A stretch of 40,382 nt of DNA from Alphaproteobacteria bacterium. GTDB lineage: Bacteria > Pseudomonadota > Alphaproteobacteria > Caulobacterales > Caulobacteraceae. Each line of letters starts with the position of its first letter. The first letter of the stretch is position 1. The stretch spans positions 1-40,382 of the forward strand of contig JAHJNW010000017.1 of NCBI GenBank assembly GCA_018820665.1, in the 5' to 3' direction. The translations under genes were made by a program, and so were the position numbers. The notes beneath the pieces were generated by a model. It was not told where the DNA came from and ran no database searches. It saw nothing but the letters and a program-made list of their open reading frames with translations. This document shows positions 7,950-16,398 of this stretch, piece by piece.

Positions 7950-8189
7950 TCAGCCCCACGGGCCGCGCGGGGTTCCGGACGACGGCGGCGTGGACGAGGA
8001 TGGTTCGCCGCCCTGTTCGGCGGCCAGCTCGGCCTCGCGCCGGGCCTTGCGGTCGGCCTCCCAGCCGCGGAACCAGCGGGTCCAGTTACGCTCGCCGCGC
8101 CACGCCATCACCCACAGGACAAGGGCGGTCAGCAGAAAGACCAGGCTGGCGATCTCCTCGCCGCCCAAGGTGCGTCCGAACAGGGTCAA
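7950..8189 (-). CDS. Small single-pass membrane protein, unknown function
   Basis: 79 residues: a short N-terminus, one hydrophobic segment (about 13-29), a strongly basic and Trp-rich stretch (RGERNWTRWFRGWEADRK), then a Ser/Pro-rich tail. The basic stretch after the membrane helix predicts an inside C-terminus. The ATG overlaps the stop of the preceding small gene (ATGA at 8186-8189), so the two are coupled. I do not recognise a family. Confidence 0.6.
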   Translation of the reverse strand: MTLFGRTLGGEEIASLVFLLTALVLWVMAWRGERNWTRWFRGWEADRKARREAELAAEQGGEPSSSTPPSSGTPRGPWG

Positions 8190-8404
8190 GGGCGGGGTTC
8201 CTGCGCCGACGCCGAGGGGGCGTCGTCATGGGTGAAGGTGTCGCGCGGGGTGGCGACATCACCGGGGGTGACCGGGTCGCTCCACGCCGTGTCGTTTTCC
8301 ACCGGTCCGGCGGTCGGCTGATCGGGTTTGCGGCGCGAGATCCAGACGACGATGACGGCGCCGAGGATCAGCAGGGCGAGGATGATCAGGGCGGGGGTCG
8401 ACAT
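8186..8404 (-). CDS. Small single-pass membrane protein, unknown function
   Basis: 72 residues: an N-terminal hydrophobic helix (about 4-22, ending in WISRRKP), then a hydrophilic Asp/Thr/Pro-rich tail. GGAGAG just upstream of the ATG at 8404 is a plausible ribosome binding site. It is followed in overlap by a second small membrane protein gene at 7950-8189. No family is recognised. Confidence 0.6.
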   Translation of the reverse strand: MSTPALIILALLILGAVIVVWISRRKPDQPTAGPVENDTAWSDPVTPGDVATPRDTFTHDDAPSASAQEPRP

Positions 8405-8469
8405 GGGTCTCTCCGGGTTCAGGCTTGACGGTCTCTACCGAAGCGCTCCAGCCGGGGCGGGGGTTCCCC

Positions 8470-8715
8470 CTAGTGCTCGTGGGCGTCGCCGCGCGGGTCG
8501 ATCATCCGGTGCGCGTGCAGGATGAAATAGCGCATGTGGGCGTTGTCGACCGTCGCCTGGGCCCGGGCCTTCCACGCCTTGCGGGCTTCCTCATAGTTGG
8601 GGAAGGCGCCGACGAACTCGACCTTGGACAGGTCGCGGAACACCGGGGCGTCGAGATGGCGCAGCTCTCCGCCGATGACGAGGTGCAGCAGCTGGGGGGC
8701 GTTTTCGGTGGTCAT
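8470..8715 (-). CDS. DUF4170 family protein
   Basis: An 81-residue protein matching DUF4170: a LLHLVIGGEL strand, then VEFVGAFPNYEEARKAWKARAQ, then an AHMRYFILHAHRMIDP ending. In many Alphaproteobacteria this family sits between cysQ/pmbA and the DUF374 acyltransferase–waaA–lpxK genes. Here the same partners are present but separated by about 2.3 kb of other genes. Its function is unknown. ATG 8715 starts the conserved region; the longer open frame upstream is a shadow of the opposite strand. Confidence 0.82.
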   Translation of the reverse strand: MTTENAPQLLHLVIGGELRHLDAPVFRDLSKVEFVGAFPNYEEARKAWKARAQATVDNAHMRYFILHAHRMIDPRGDAHEH

Positions 8716-8820
8716 GGGACGTCCAAGGCGGGAACTGGCGGGGGCGCCTGCCGAATAGGCGTTGTGGGCCGGCCGATCAACGGGTTTGGCGCCTTCCCGG
8801 CGGTCTGGCATAATCGCGGG

Positions 8821-9075
8821 ATGGCCGACGATCCCGACAATCTGGTTCTGGTCTACCTGCGCCGCATCGATGCAAAGGTCGACGCGCTGGCTCTTCGTGT
8901 CGAAGATCTGACGCAACGCATGTCCGCGGTGGAAACGGGACTGGCCGCGGTCCGCCGTGATCTCGGCCATCTCGCGGAGGCCGATGCGCGCCTGCAATCG
9001 TCGTTCGACAAGCTTCGACAGGACGTGGATCGTATCGAGCGTCGTCTCGATCTGACCGACGAGCCCGCCGCCTAG
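8821..9075 (+). CDS. Small coiled-coil protein, unknown function
   Basis: 84 residues, almost wholly helical. After MADDPDNLVLVYLRRIDAK come heptad-like repeats (VEDLTQRMSAVETGLAAVRRD... through LRQDVDRIERRLDL), predicting a coiled coil along most of its length. Small proteins with this opening (xxDPxNLVLxxLRRI) are common in Alphaproteobacteria, sometimes near toxin-antitoxin genes, but have no established function that I know of. Its stop overlaps the convergent cysQ-like stop by 4 bases. Confidence 0.7.
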   Translation: MADDPDNLVLVYLRRIDAKVDALALRVEDLTQRMSAVETGLAAVRRDLGHLAEADARLQSSFDKLRQDVDRIERRLDLTDEPAA

Positions 9076-9863
9076 CCCATCGGGATCGACAGGGTCCGCC
9101 TTACGATCAACGGGTGAAGGGCCGGGGCGCTGCAGACCAGGCTGTTCTGGCGCGGGTCGGGCTGGTTGAAGCGCCAGGCGCCGCCGTGGTGGTCGCTGAC
9201 CTTGCCGCCGGCTTCCTCGACCATCAGGGCCCCGGCGCAGACGTCCCAGTCCCATTTGGGCGTCAGGTTGATCGCCGCATCGAAGGCTCCGGCCGCCACC
9301 AGGGCCATGCGGTAGGCGAGGGCGTTGCGCTTTTCGTAGCGCATGGCCGGCCAAGGCTCGGGCCAGTGCGGGCCCTCCATCAGCCGGGCATCGGCCAGCA
9401 CCGAGGCGTCGTCGAGATCGGCGGTGTCCGAGGCGGTGATCGGCTGGCCGTTGAGGAAGGCGCCGCCGCCGCGCACGGCGGTGAAGGTCTCGCCCAGGGC
9501 CGGGGCGTGGATGACGGCGGCGACCGGCTGCCCGTCCTCAACGATGGCGATCGGGATGCACCACCACGGCTTGTCCTTCATATAGGCGACGGTGCCGTCG
9601 ATCGGATCGACCACGAACAGGCGGCGGCCGGACAGACGGTCGGGGGTGTCGGCGGTCTCCTCGGACAGCCAGCCGTGGTCGGCGCGGGCGCCCAGCAGGG
9701 TGTCGCGCAGCAGGGTGTCGACGGCGATGTCGGCCGAGGTGACCGGGGAGCCGCCGGACTTGGACCAGATCTTCAGCCCGGCCTCGCGCTCGGCCAGCGC
9801 AAGGTCGCCGGCGGCGAGGGCGGCGACGCGGATCAGGTCGAGGTCGGAGGCGAGGTCGCTCAT
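9072..9863 (-). CDS. cysQ: Inositol monophosphatase family protein, CysQ-like 3'(2'),5'-bisphosphate nucleotidase
   Basis: A 263-residue Mg-dependent phosphatase of the FIG superfamily. Metal-binding residues are visible: Glu68-Glu69 in WLSEET, the DPIDGT motif (86-91, with Asp86 and Asp89), and WDVCAGALMVEEAGG with Asp207. CysQ removes the 3' phosphate from PAP; SuhB-type relatives act on inositol phosphates, and the sequence alone does not exclude that. The position next to pmbA and near DUF4170 matches the usual alphaproteobacterial arrangement. The start overlaps the pmbA stop (ATGA at 9860-9863). Confidence 0.85.
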   Translation of the reverse strand: MSDLASDLDLIRVAALAAGDLALAEREAGLKIWSKSGGSPVTSADIAVDTLLRDTLLGARADHGWLSEETADTPDRLSGRRLFVVDPIDGTVAYMKDKPWWCIPIAIVEDGQPVAAVIHAPALGETFTAVRGGGAFLNGQPITASDTADLDDASVLADARLMEGPHWPEPWPAMRYEKRNALAYRMALVAAGAFDAAINLTPKWDWDVCAGALMVEEAGGKVSDHHGGAWRFNQPDPRQNSLVCSAPALHPLIVRRTLSIPMG

Positions 9864-11215
9864 TTGCCGGCGATGGCCACCGCGTCGAACATCAGCGACG
9901 GGCTGTTGTTGGCGCCGCGGAATTCGAGGTCCGAGCCGCGCTGCATGCGGGCGTAGAGGTCGGTCAGCTTGCCGGCCACAGTCACTTCGCTGACCGGGTA
10001 GGCGAGGGCGCCGTTCTCGAACCAGAATCCGGAGACCCCGGCCGACCAGTCGCCGGTGTTGGCGTTCAGCGACGGGCCGAACATGGAGGTGACCAGCAGG
10101 CCGGTCCCCGCGTCGGCCATCAGCCCGTCGAGGCTGCGCTCGCCCGGCTCCAGATGCAGGCTGTGGGTCGAGACTCCGGGCGGACCGGCGAGGCCGCGCG
10201 AGGCGTGGCCGGTCGAGGCGAGGCCCAGCTGGGCGGCGGCGGCGCTGTTCAGCAGCCAGCTGGTCAGGACGCCGTCATCAATGATTGATCGGCGCGTCAC
10301 CGCCACGCCCTCGTCGTCGAACGGGGTCGAGCCGAGGCCGCGCGGGCGGAAGGGATTGTCGATCAGATTGACGCCCTTGGGCAGGACGGCCTGGCCCAAG
10401 CGATCCTTGAGGAAGGAGGTCCCGCGGGCGATCGACGGGCCGGAGATGGCCCCGATCAGGGGCGAGAGAATCTGCATCGCCAGCCGGTTCTCGAAGATCA
10501 CCGGGGCGGTGGTCGAGGCGATCTTGCGCGGGCCGGTGCGGGCCACGGCGCGGCGGCCGGCCTCGGCGCCGATGCTGTCGGCGGAGGGCAGGTCGGACAG
10601 GTGGCGGGCGGCGCGGTTCTCGCCGCCGCGCTCCATGGCCCCGTCCTTCTCGGCGATGACGCCGACGCCGAGCGAGAAGGCCGAGCCGTGATAGGCGCCG
10701 TCGAAGCCGTGCGAGGTGACCAGCCGCCAGCGGCTGGACGAGGCCGAGGCGTGGCCGCCTTCCGAGCGGGCGACGCCGGGCACGGCCAGGGCGACGGCCT
10801 CGGCTTCGGCGGCGACGGCTTCCAGCTCGGCGGCGCCGCGTTCGGACGGATCGTAGAGGTCGAGGTCGGCGAACGGGCCGTGCGCGAGGCGGTCCTGCGG
10901 AGCCAGGCCGGCGTACGGGTCTTCGGGGGCCAGTTTCGCCATGGCCACGGCGCGCTCGACGAGGCGGGTCCGGGTGGCGTCCGACAGGTCGGAGGCGGAG
11001 ACGGTGGCCTGACGCCGGCCGATGAAGACGCGCAGGCCGAGGTCGCGGCTCTCCTCGCGCTCGACGTCCTCGAGGGCGCCATTGCGGACGCCGACGGACA
11101 GGGCGGCGCGCTCGGCCGAGACGGCTTCGGCGGCGTCGGCGCCGGCCTTCAGCGCGGCGGCGACCAGTTCGGGCAGGATGTCGGGGGAGGGGGAGGTCGG
11201 CAGGCTATCGGACAT
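9860..11215 (-). CDS. pmbA: TldD/PmbA family metalloprotease-like protein
   Basis: A 451-residue protein matching PmbA (TldE), partner of the zinc protease TldD. It has the N-terminal half with a VRNGALEDVEREESRDLGLRV-type segment and the C-terminal beta-rich domain with GVSGFWFENGALAYPVSEVTVAGKL. PmbA has no HExxH zinc site of its own and works as a heterodimer with TldD, which is not in the window. Roles known for the family include maturation of small peptides such as microcins and degradation of unfolded peptides. It is coupled to the cysQ-like gene by an ATGA overlap. Confidence 0.9.
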   Translation of the reverse strand: MSDSLPTSPSPDILPELVAAALKAGADAAEAVSAERAALSVGVRNGALEDVEREESRDLGLRVFIGRRQATVSASDLSDATRTRLVERAVAMAKLAPEDPYAGLAPQDRLAHGPFADLDLYDPSERGAAELEAVAAEAEAVALAVPGVARSEGGHASASSSRWRLVTSHGFDGAYHGSAFSLGVGVIAEKDGAMERGGENRAARHLSDLPSADSIGAEAGRRAVARTGPRKIASTTAPVIFENRLAMQILSPLIGAISGPSIARGTSFLKDRLGQAVLPKGVNLIDNPFRPRGLGSTPFDDEGVAVTRRSIIDDGVLTSWLLNSAAAAQLGLASTGHASRGLAGPPGVSTHSLHLEPGERSLDGLMADAGTGLLVTSMFGPSLNANTGDWSAGVSGFWFENGALAYPVSEVTVAGKLTDLYARMQRGSDLEFRGANNSPSLMFDAVAIAGK

Positions 11216-11260
11216 GCCCCGATATGGCCGGGCGAACGGTCCCGTGCAACGCCCCGGGCC

Positions 11261-11668
11261 TCACAGAGCGCCGAAGGCGTGTCCGATCAGGGCGCCGGCG
11301 CCGAAGACCAGCGCCGCCTGGGTCAGGATCATCCCCGCCATGCGGCCGAACGACGGCTGTTTCGGCCGGCTGAGGCCCCAGGCATGGAGGATGCGGCCCA
11401 GCAGCATGCCGCCGCCGATCAGATGGACCCAGACCGGCTGGAAGCGGAGCAGAGCCAGCAGGACGAGGATCACCAGGCAGGGCGGGATGTATTCGGCGGC
11501 GTTGCCGAAGGCCCGGCTGGCCGCCGTCAGCTCGGCATGGCCGCCGTCGCCGAAGGACACCGCCAGCCGCCGACGGGTGAAGATGGTCCGGAACGACAGA
11601 AAGACCAGCAGCAGGATCGACAAACCGCTCCACAGGGCGGCGGCCTGAAGAGAGGTCATCGCGGCCAT
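11261..11668 (-). CDS. MAPEG family membrane protein
   Basis: A 135-residue integral membrane protein with about four hydrophobic segments. A SRAFGNAAEYIP segment corresponds to the MAPEG RxxxNxxEY/glutathione-binding signature. The family includes glutathione transferases and eicosanoid enzymes in eukaryotes; the bacterial YecN-like members are mostly uncharacterised. It starts 8 bases after the stop of the M14 peptidase gene, with GAGGG just before the ATG at 11668. An alternative start lies at 11659. Function is inferred from family only. Confidence 0.82.
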   Translation of the reverse strand: MAAMTSLQAAALWSGLSILLLVFLSFRTIFTRRRLAVSFGDGGHAELTAASRAFGNAAEYIPPCLVILVLLALLRFQPVWVHLIGGGMLLGRILHAWGLSRPKQPSFGRMAGMILTQAALVFGAGALIGHAFGAL

Positions 11669-11676
11669 GGGATCCC

Positions 11677-13497
11677 TCAGTTCTCGCGCGCCACCGGATA
11701 GAGGCGGTAGCGATCATCATAGAACGGGGTTCGCTCGTAGAACCACTGCAAACGCGCGTCGCCACTGGCGGCGAAGTCGGGTTCGGCGGCCAGTTTGGCC
11801 TCGAACTCGGTCTTCAGGACCGGATCGGCGGCCAGCATGCGTTCGGCCAGCGGGGCGATGGCGTAGCCCTCGATATATTCGACGCGGCTGAGCACTTCGG
11901 GGAACAGGCCCCAGGCGAAGAAGCTCTCGGAGGACTGCGGCTCCAGCAGCAGGACGACGACGTCGCCCAGCGGCTGGTCCGTCGGCACCCGCACCGAGCC
12001 GGTCGGGAAGGTCCAGTCGCGCCGCTGCGGGGTCACCGAGGTGACCGTGACCGGCACATGGCCCTCATTGGGGCGGGTCGACAGCCTGGGATCGTCGAGG
12101 CGCAGCATCTCGACCGGGACCGTCCGCGGCGCGTCCAGGGTTTCCATCGACACGCCATGCAGACGCAGCCGCTCGATGATGTCGGTGCGGTAGGACGGCA
12201 CCCAATAGGCTGCGGGCCGGGTCAGGGTCAGGGTCGGGTGGGATGAGTAGAAGGGCAGCTGCCACAGCTCGGGATCGGCCTGGCCGAGCCAGCGGATTTC
12301 CTGACGGCCCGAGGCGGGACTGTCGTACATTTCGTAGCGGATGCCCTTGAAGGCGCGGGTCGTGGAGGGCTGGTCGTCCTGGACGAAATTGGCCGGAATC
12401 TCGGCCGGGCGCAGGGCGCTGTCGGCGGCGATGGCGGCGCGCAGGTCGGGGCCTTCGGCGGCCAGCAGGCGCATCGCCTCTTCAAGGAAGACATAGGTGC
12501 CCAGCACGCGCTGTTCGTGCGGTTTGAGGCTGTGGTTCTCGATCAGGATGGTCGGGACGTGGGCGGCCGAGCCCCAGCCGTTGGAGAAGCGTTCGCCGAG
12601 CCCGCCGTCGGACAGGCCGGCCTTCGGGTCGTCGCCGACGCCGAAGACCAGTTCGCCGGGGATGTGGCCCTGGGCCTCGAGCGCCGCATTCATCGCCGGC
12701 TTGAAGGCCGCATCGAGCCAGGCCGCGGTCGCCGGCGAACGCGAGTAGATGCCGTTCTCGCCGTTGTAGCCGTAGGTGACGTCGTACTGGTAATCCATGC
12801 CGTCGGTGACGTGGATGTCGACATAGAGGTCCGGCGTATATTTGAGGATCAGGCCGCGCACCGCCCGCATCTCGGGCTGGTCGAGTTTGAGATAGTCGCG
12901 GTTGAGGTTCTGGTTGGTCGCCGTGTTGCGCCAGCCCTGGATGCGGGGACCGCGCTGGTTGGGCCGGGCGTAGGCCGAGGCGCGCTCGTGGCCGTCGACC
13001 GACAGGATCGGGATCAGGATCAGATTGACCCGGTCCAGCAGGGCGTCCTTGCCGTTGAAGGCGATGTCGCGCAGCAGCATCATGCCCGCGTCCTTGCCGT
13101 CGATCTCGCCCGGGTGGATGCCGGCCTGGGCCAGCAGCACGGGCTTGGCCGGGTCGAAGGCCGCGCCGTCGCGCGAGGCGATCACAGCGTAGAGCGGCCG
13201 GCCCTCGGGCGAGACGCCGAACTGTTCGATGCGGATCAGATCCGAGGCGGCGTCGAGGCGGTCGAACCACGCCCGGGTGTCGGCGTAGGTCGGGCTGAAA
13301 TCATGCGCCGGATCGGCCTCGAACGGCGTCACCCACGGGTCCGAGGCGTCGCGCAGCAGAGCCTTCGAGGCGCCGTCCCAATCCGGCGCCGGCGGCAGGA
13401 AGGGCTGGTCCCACGGAGCGGCGTTGGAAACGGACTGGGACATGGCGGGACTCGCTGCGGACAGGACTGAGGCGATCAGGACGATGACGAAACGCAT
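11677..13497 (-). CDS. Exported M14-family metallocarboxypeptidase-like protein
   Basis: A 606-residue protein with an N-terminal signal peptide (MRFVIVLIASVLSAASPAM). The M14 zinc site is readable: HPGE (His128, Glu131) and DIH (His229). NQNLNRDY (196-203) matches the substrate-binding region and ILIENHS gives the likely catalytic Glu320. The remaining about 280 residues form a long C-terminal extension, ending in PFYDDRYRLYPVAREN, with no domain I recognise. It should remove C-terminal residues from peptides in the periplasm; specificity is unknown. ATG 13497 is preceded by GGGAG. It lies between ubiD and the MAPEG gene, all on the minus strand. Confidence 0.87.
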   Translation of the reverse strand: MRFVIVLIASVLSAASPAMSQSVSNAAPWDQPFLPPAPDWDGASKALLRDASDPWVTPFEADPAHDFSPTYADTRAWFDRLDAASDLIRIEQFGVSPEGRPLYAVIASRDGAAFDPAKPVLLAQAGIHPGEIDGKDAGMMLLRDIAFNGKDALLDRVNLILIPILSVDGHERASAYARPNQRGPRIQGWRNTATNQNLNRDYLKLDQPEMRAVRGLILKYTPDLYVDIHVTDGMDYQYDVTYGYNGENGIYSRSPATAAWLDAAFKPAMNAALEAQGHIPGELVFGVGDDPKAGLSDGGLGERFSNGWGSAAHVPTILIENHSLKPHEQRVLGTYVFLEEAMRLLAAEGPDLRAAIAADSALRPAEIPANFVQDDQPSTTRAFKGIRYEMYDSPASGRQEIRWLGQADPELWQLPFYSSHPTLTLTRPAAYWVPSYRTDIIERLRLHGVSMETLDAPRTVPVEMLRLDDPRLSTRPNEGHVPVTVTSVTPQRRDWTFPTGSVRVPTDQPLGDVVVLLLEPQSSESFFAWGLFPEVLSRVEYIEGYAIAPLAERMLAADPVLKTEFEAKLAAEPDFAASGDARLQWFYERTPFYDDRYRLYPVAREN

Positions 13498-13544
13498 GAA
13501 GACTCCCGAGGGCCATGAGAAACTGCCGCGGACCTTAGACGCCT

Positions 13545-15080
13545 TCAACGCGATTTCCAGATCGGCGCGCCGTCGCCTGGCAGGCCGAGGCGGTCCCAGA
13601 TGTCGGAGACGCGCTCGACCACCGCCTCGTCCATGCGGATTTCCTCGCCCCATTCGCGTTTGGTCTCGGGCGGCCATTTGTCGGTGGCGTCGAGGCCGAT
13701 CTTCGACCCCAGCCCGCTCTCGGGGCTGGCGAAGTCGAGGTAGTCGATCGGGGTGTTCTCGATGACGGTGATGTCGCGCGCCGGATCCATCTTGGTGGAG
13801 ATGGCCCACATCACCTGTTTCCAGTCGCGGGCGTCGATGTCGTCGTCCACGACGATGACCCACTTGGTGTACATGAATTGGCGCAGATAGCTCCAGACGC
13901 CCAGCATCACCCGTTTGGCGTGGCCGGGGTAGGCCTTCTTCATGCTGACCACGGCGATGCGGTAGGAACAGCCCTCGGGCGGCAGCCAGAAGTCGGTGAT
14001 CTCGGGGAACTGGGCCCGCAGCAGGGGGATGAAGACCTCGTTCAGCGCCTCGCCCAGCACCGAGGGCTCGTCGGGCGGCCGGCCGGTGAAGGTGGTCAGA
14101 TAGATGGGGTCCTTCCGCATCGTGATCGCGGTGACGTGGAAGACCGGGAAGGTCTCGACCGAGTTGTAGTAGCCGGTGTGGTCGCCGTAGGGGCCTTCGG
14201 GCGCGTGCTCGTCGAACAGGACGTGGCCTTCCAGCACGATCTCGGCGTTGGCCGGGACCATCAGCGGCACGGTCTTGCACGGGACCAGCTCGGCCTTGGC
14301 ACCGCGCAGGAGACCGGCGAACTGGTATTCGGACAGGGTGTCGGGGACGGGCGTCACGGCGGCGAGGATGGTGCCCGGGTCGGCGCCGAGGACGACGGCG
14401 CAGGGCAGGGGCCCCTTCTTTCCGGCCTTCTTGTGCCGGGCGTAGTGCTGGGCCCCGCCGCGGTGGGCCAGCCAGCGCATGATGGCGCGGTCCTTGCCCA
14501 GCACCTGCATGCGGTAGATGCCGAGGTTGAAGTCGTCCTCCCGGTCCTCGGACGGGCCCTTGGTGACGACGAGGCCCCAGGTGATCAACGGCGCGGGCTC
14601 GCCGGGCCAGCAGCCCTGGACGGGGAGGGACGTCAGATCGATCTGGTCGCCCCTGAGCACGACCTGCTGCACTGGCGCGGTCTTCACCACCTTGGGCCGC
14701 ATCGACATGACCGTCTGCATCAGCGGCAGCATCTCCATCGCATCGGACAGGCCGCGCGGCGGGGTCGGATTGCGCAGGAAGGCCAGCAGCTCGCCGACCT
14801 CTCGCAGCTCGGCGGCGGTGGTGCGGGTCTTCTTCTCCATGGTCACGCCCATGGCGACGCGCTTCACCGTGCCGAACAGATTGGCGAGGCAGGGGATGGG
14901 GCTGATCGAGCCGTCGGGCATGACCGGCTTTTCAAACAGCACCGCCGGGCCGCCGTTGCGCAGCAGCCGGGTCTGGATCTCGGTCATCTCGAGGTGGGTC
15001 GAGACGGGCTCGGAGACGCGAACCAGCTCGCCCTCGGCTTCGAGCATCGCCATGAAGTCGCGCAGGGATTTATAGGCCAA
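13545..15080 (-). CDS. ubiD: UbiD family decarboxylase (4-hydroxy-3-polyprenylbenzoate decarboxylase)
   Basis: A 511-residue UbiD-type, prenylated-FMN-dependent decarboxylase of ubiquinone synthesis. Family landmarks include [17 protein letters not shown] at the start, [11 protein letters not shown] mid-protein, and a C-terminal [14 protein letters not shown] segment. The length is close to E. coli UbiD. The start is inferred to be TTG at 15080, because an in-frame TGA lies only 12 bases upstream and the conserved N-terminus begins there. Its GGAG site, 7 bases before TTG, lies in a hairpin stem (15085-15101). UbiX, needed to make the cofactor, is not in the window. Confidence 0.92.
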   Translation of the reverse strand: MAYKSLRDFMAMLEAEGELVRVSEPVSTHLEMTEIQTRLLRNGGPAVLFEKPVMPDGSISPIPCLANLFGTVKRVAMGVTMEKKTRTTAAELREVGELLAFLRNPTPPRGLSDAMEMLPLMQTVMSMRPKVVKTAPVQQVVLRGDQIDLTSLPVQGCWPGEPAPLITWGLVVTKGPSEDREDDFNLGIYRMQVLGKDRAIMRWLAHRGGAQHYARHKKAGKKGPLPCAVVLGADPGTILAAVTPVPDTLSEYQFAGLLRGAKAELVPCKTVPLMVPANAEIVLEGHVLFDEHAPEGPYGDHTGYYNSVETFPVFHVTAITMRKDPIYLTTFTGRPPDEPSVLGEALNEVFIPLLRAQFPEITDFWLPPEGCSYRIAVVSMKKAYPGHAKRVMLGVWSYLRQFMYTKWVIVVDDDIDARDWKQVMWAISTKMDPARDITVIENTPIDYLDFASPESGLGSKIGLDATDKWPPETKREWGEEIRMDEAVVERVSDIWDRLGLPGDGAPIWKSR

Positions 15081-15084
15081 GGTA

Positions 15085-15101
15085 ACGCTCCGTCAGAGCG
15101 T
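15085..15101 (-). promoter_or_regulatory. Hairpin covering the ubiD ribosome binding site
   Basis: ACGCTC and GAGCGT (6 bp) pair around a 5-base loop. Read on the minus strand, the 3' arm contains the GGAG that would serve the TTG start of ubiD. A minimal reading frame, ATG-ACG-CTC-TGA (15104-15093), overlaps the 5' arm. This could limit or modulate ubiD translation; that role is inference. Confidence 0.35.
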
Positions 15102-15154
15102 CATGGATTAGGCGGGCGCGCGCGTCGTGTCACGCCATGGCGGGTGCGGCGTTT

Positions 15155-15403
15155 TCAGTAGGCCCGCGTATCGGACACGAGCGCCCACAGCGGCAGGCGC
15201 AGGGCGCTCGTGGCGGCGCCGATCTGGGCAGTGGTCAGATGGGCGCGGCCGGCCTCGGCGCGGCGGGCCTCTTCGGCCGACATGGAAATCAGGGCCGCGA
15301 CGTCCTCGATGGACAGGCCGCGATCCTCTCGCCACCGCTTCAGTCTGGCGCCGACCGCTGCGTCAAGCGGATCGACGCCGGGAAACCCCAGCACCGAGCC
15401 CAT
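15155..15403 (-). CDS. Small XRE-like helix-turn-helix regulator
   Basis: An 82-residue protein with one Cro/CI-like HTH. The fold runs from VGARLKRWREDRGLSIEDVAALISMSAEEARRAEAG onward (about residues 17-53), with ISMSAEEARRAE as the turn and recognition-helix region. The short remainder (TTAQIGAATSALRLPLWALV) completes the helical bundle. AGGGAG precedes the ATG. There is no effector domain. It sits between the aldo/keto reductase and ubiD on the same strand; its target is unknown. Confidence 0.75.
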   Translation of the reverse strand: MGSVLGFPGVDPLDAAVGARLKRWREDRGLSIEDVAALISMSAEEARRAEAGRAHLTTAQIGAATSALRLPLWALVSDTRAY

Positions 15404-15442
15404 GGCGTTTACTCCCTAAGCGCGCCGACTACGCGCGGCGCT

Positions 15443-16294
15443 TCAGGCCCATTCTTCATCCCATTTGAACGCGGGATCAATCCAGTCGCCCAGACGGCCG
15501 TCGGGACGGGCGAGGGCGTGGACGCGGTCGACCTCCTCTTCCGACAGCTGGAAGTCGAAGATGTCGAAATTTTCCTCGGCGCGGTGAACCTTGGAGGTGC
15601 GGGGGATGGCGATGACGTTCTGCTGGATCAGCCAGCGCAGGGTGACCTGACCGGGCGTCTTGCCGTGGGCCTTGCCGATCTCGACCAGGGTCGGGTCGTC
15701 GGCGATCGCGCCCTGGGCCAGCGGCGACCAGGCGGTGATCGAGGAGTCCAGGTCCTTCGCGGCCGCTTTCAGCTTCGAGAGCTTGAGGTAGGGGTGGTAT
15801 TCGACCTGGTTGGTGATCAGCTTCGCCTTCGACAGGGTCTGCGCCTCGCGGAACTCGGCCGAGGGGAAGTTGGACAGGCCGATGCTGCGGGTCAGGCCCT
15901 GATCCTGCGCCTCGTTCAGGGCTCCGAGGGTTTCCGCGAACGACGGCTCCCGCTTGGGCCAGTGCAGCAGCAACAGGTCGGGGGTGAAGCCGAGGCTGGC
16001 GGCGGACTCCTTCGCCTGGTTCAGCAGGCCTTCGCGGTCGAAATGGGCGACCCAGATCTTGGTGGTCAGCCAGAGGTCGTCGCGGGTGACGTGGCCGGCC
16101 TCGATGGCGTCGCGGATGCCGTCTCCGACGGCGGCTTCATTGTGATAGATCCAGGCCGTGTCGATGTGCCGATAGCCGATGCGCAGGGCCTCCGCGACCA
16201 TGGTGCGGGCCACCTCGGGCGTCAGGTTCCAGGTGCCGAACCCGAGTTGGGGGATGGAATGGCCGTCGACGGTGATCGTGGGCTGGTCGGTCAT
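15443..16294 (-). CDS. Aldo/keto reductase
   Basis: A 283-residue NADPH-dependent aldo/keto reductase with the full catalytic tetrad: Asp45 and Tyr50 (HIDTAWIYHNE), Lys79 (TTKIW) and His111 (LLLHWP). The cofactor-binding C-terminal part has IPRTSKVHRAEENFDIFDF. It resembles the 2,5-diketo-gluconate reductase-like branch, which reduces a broad range of aldehydes and ketones; the physiological substrate cannot be inferred. The ATG at 16294 has GGAG 6 bases upstream. A longer frame upstream is a shadow. Confidence 0.9.
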   Translation of the reverse strand: MTDQPTITVDGHSIPQLGFGTWNLTPEVARTMVAEALRIGYRHIDTAWIYHNEAAVGDGIRDAIEAGHVTRDDLWLTTKIWVAHFDREGLLNQAKESAASLGFTPDLLLLHWPKREPSFAETLGALNEAQDQGLTRSIGLSNFPSAEFREAQTLSKAKLITNQVEYHPYLKLSKLKAAAKDLDSSITAWSPLAQGAIADDPTLVEIGKAHGKTPGQVTLRWLIQQNVIAIPRTSKVHRAEENFDIFDFQLSEEEVDRVHALARPDGRLGDWIDPAFKWDEEWA

Positions 16295-16398
16295 GAAAGG
16301 CTCCGGACTGGGGAGGGGTTTAACTGGGGGCCGCCGCCGCAGGTTCAACCAGTCCGTCGAAGATCGTGCTCGCGCTGACCTCCCGCTTCCCCGTTCCT

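Noticed and set aside
15404-15442. GC-rich hairpin between the aldo/keto reductase and XRE genes as a terminator
   Set aside because: A GCGCCG/CGGCGC stem exists on the minus strand but no T-tract follows; evidence is too weak to list as a terminator.
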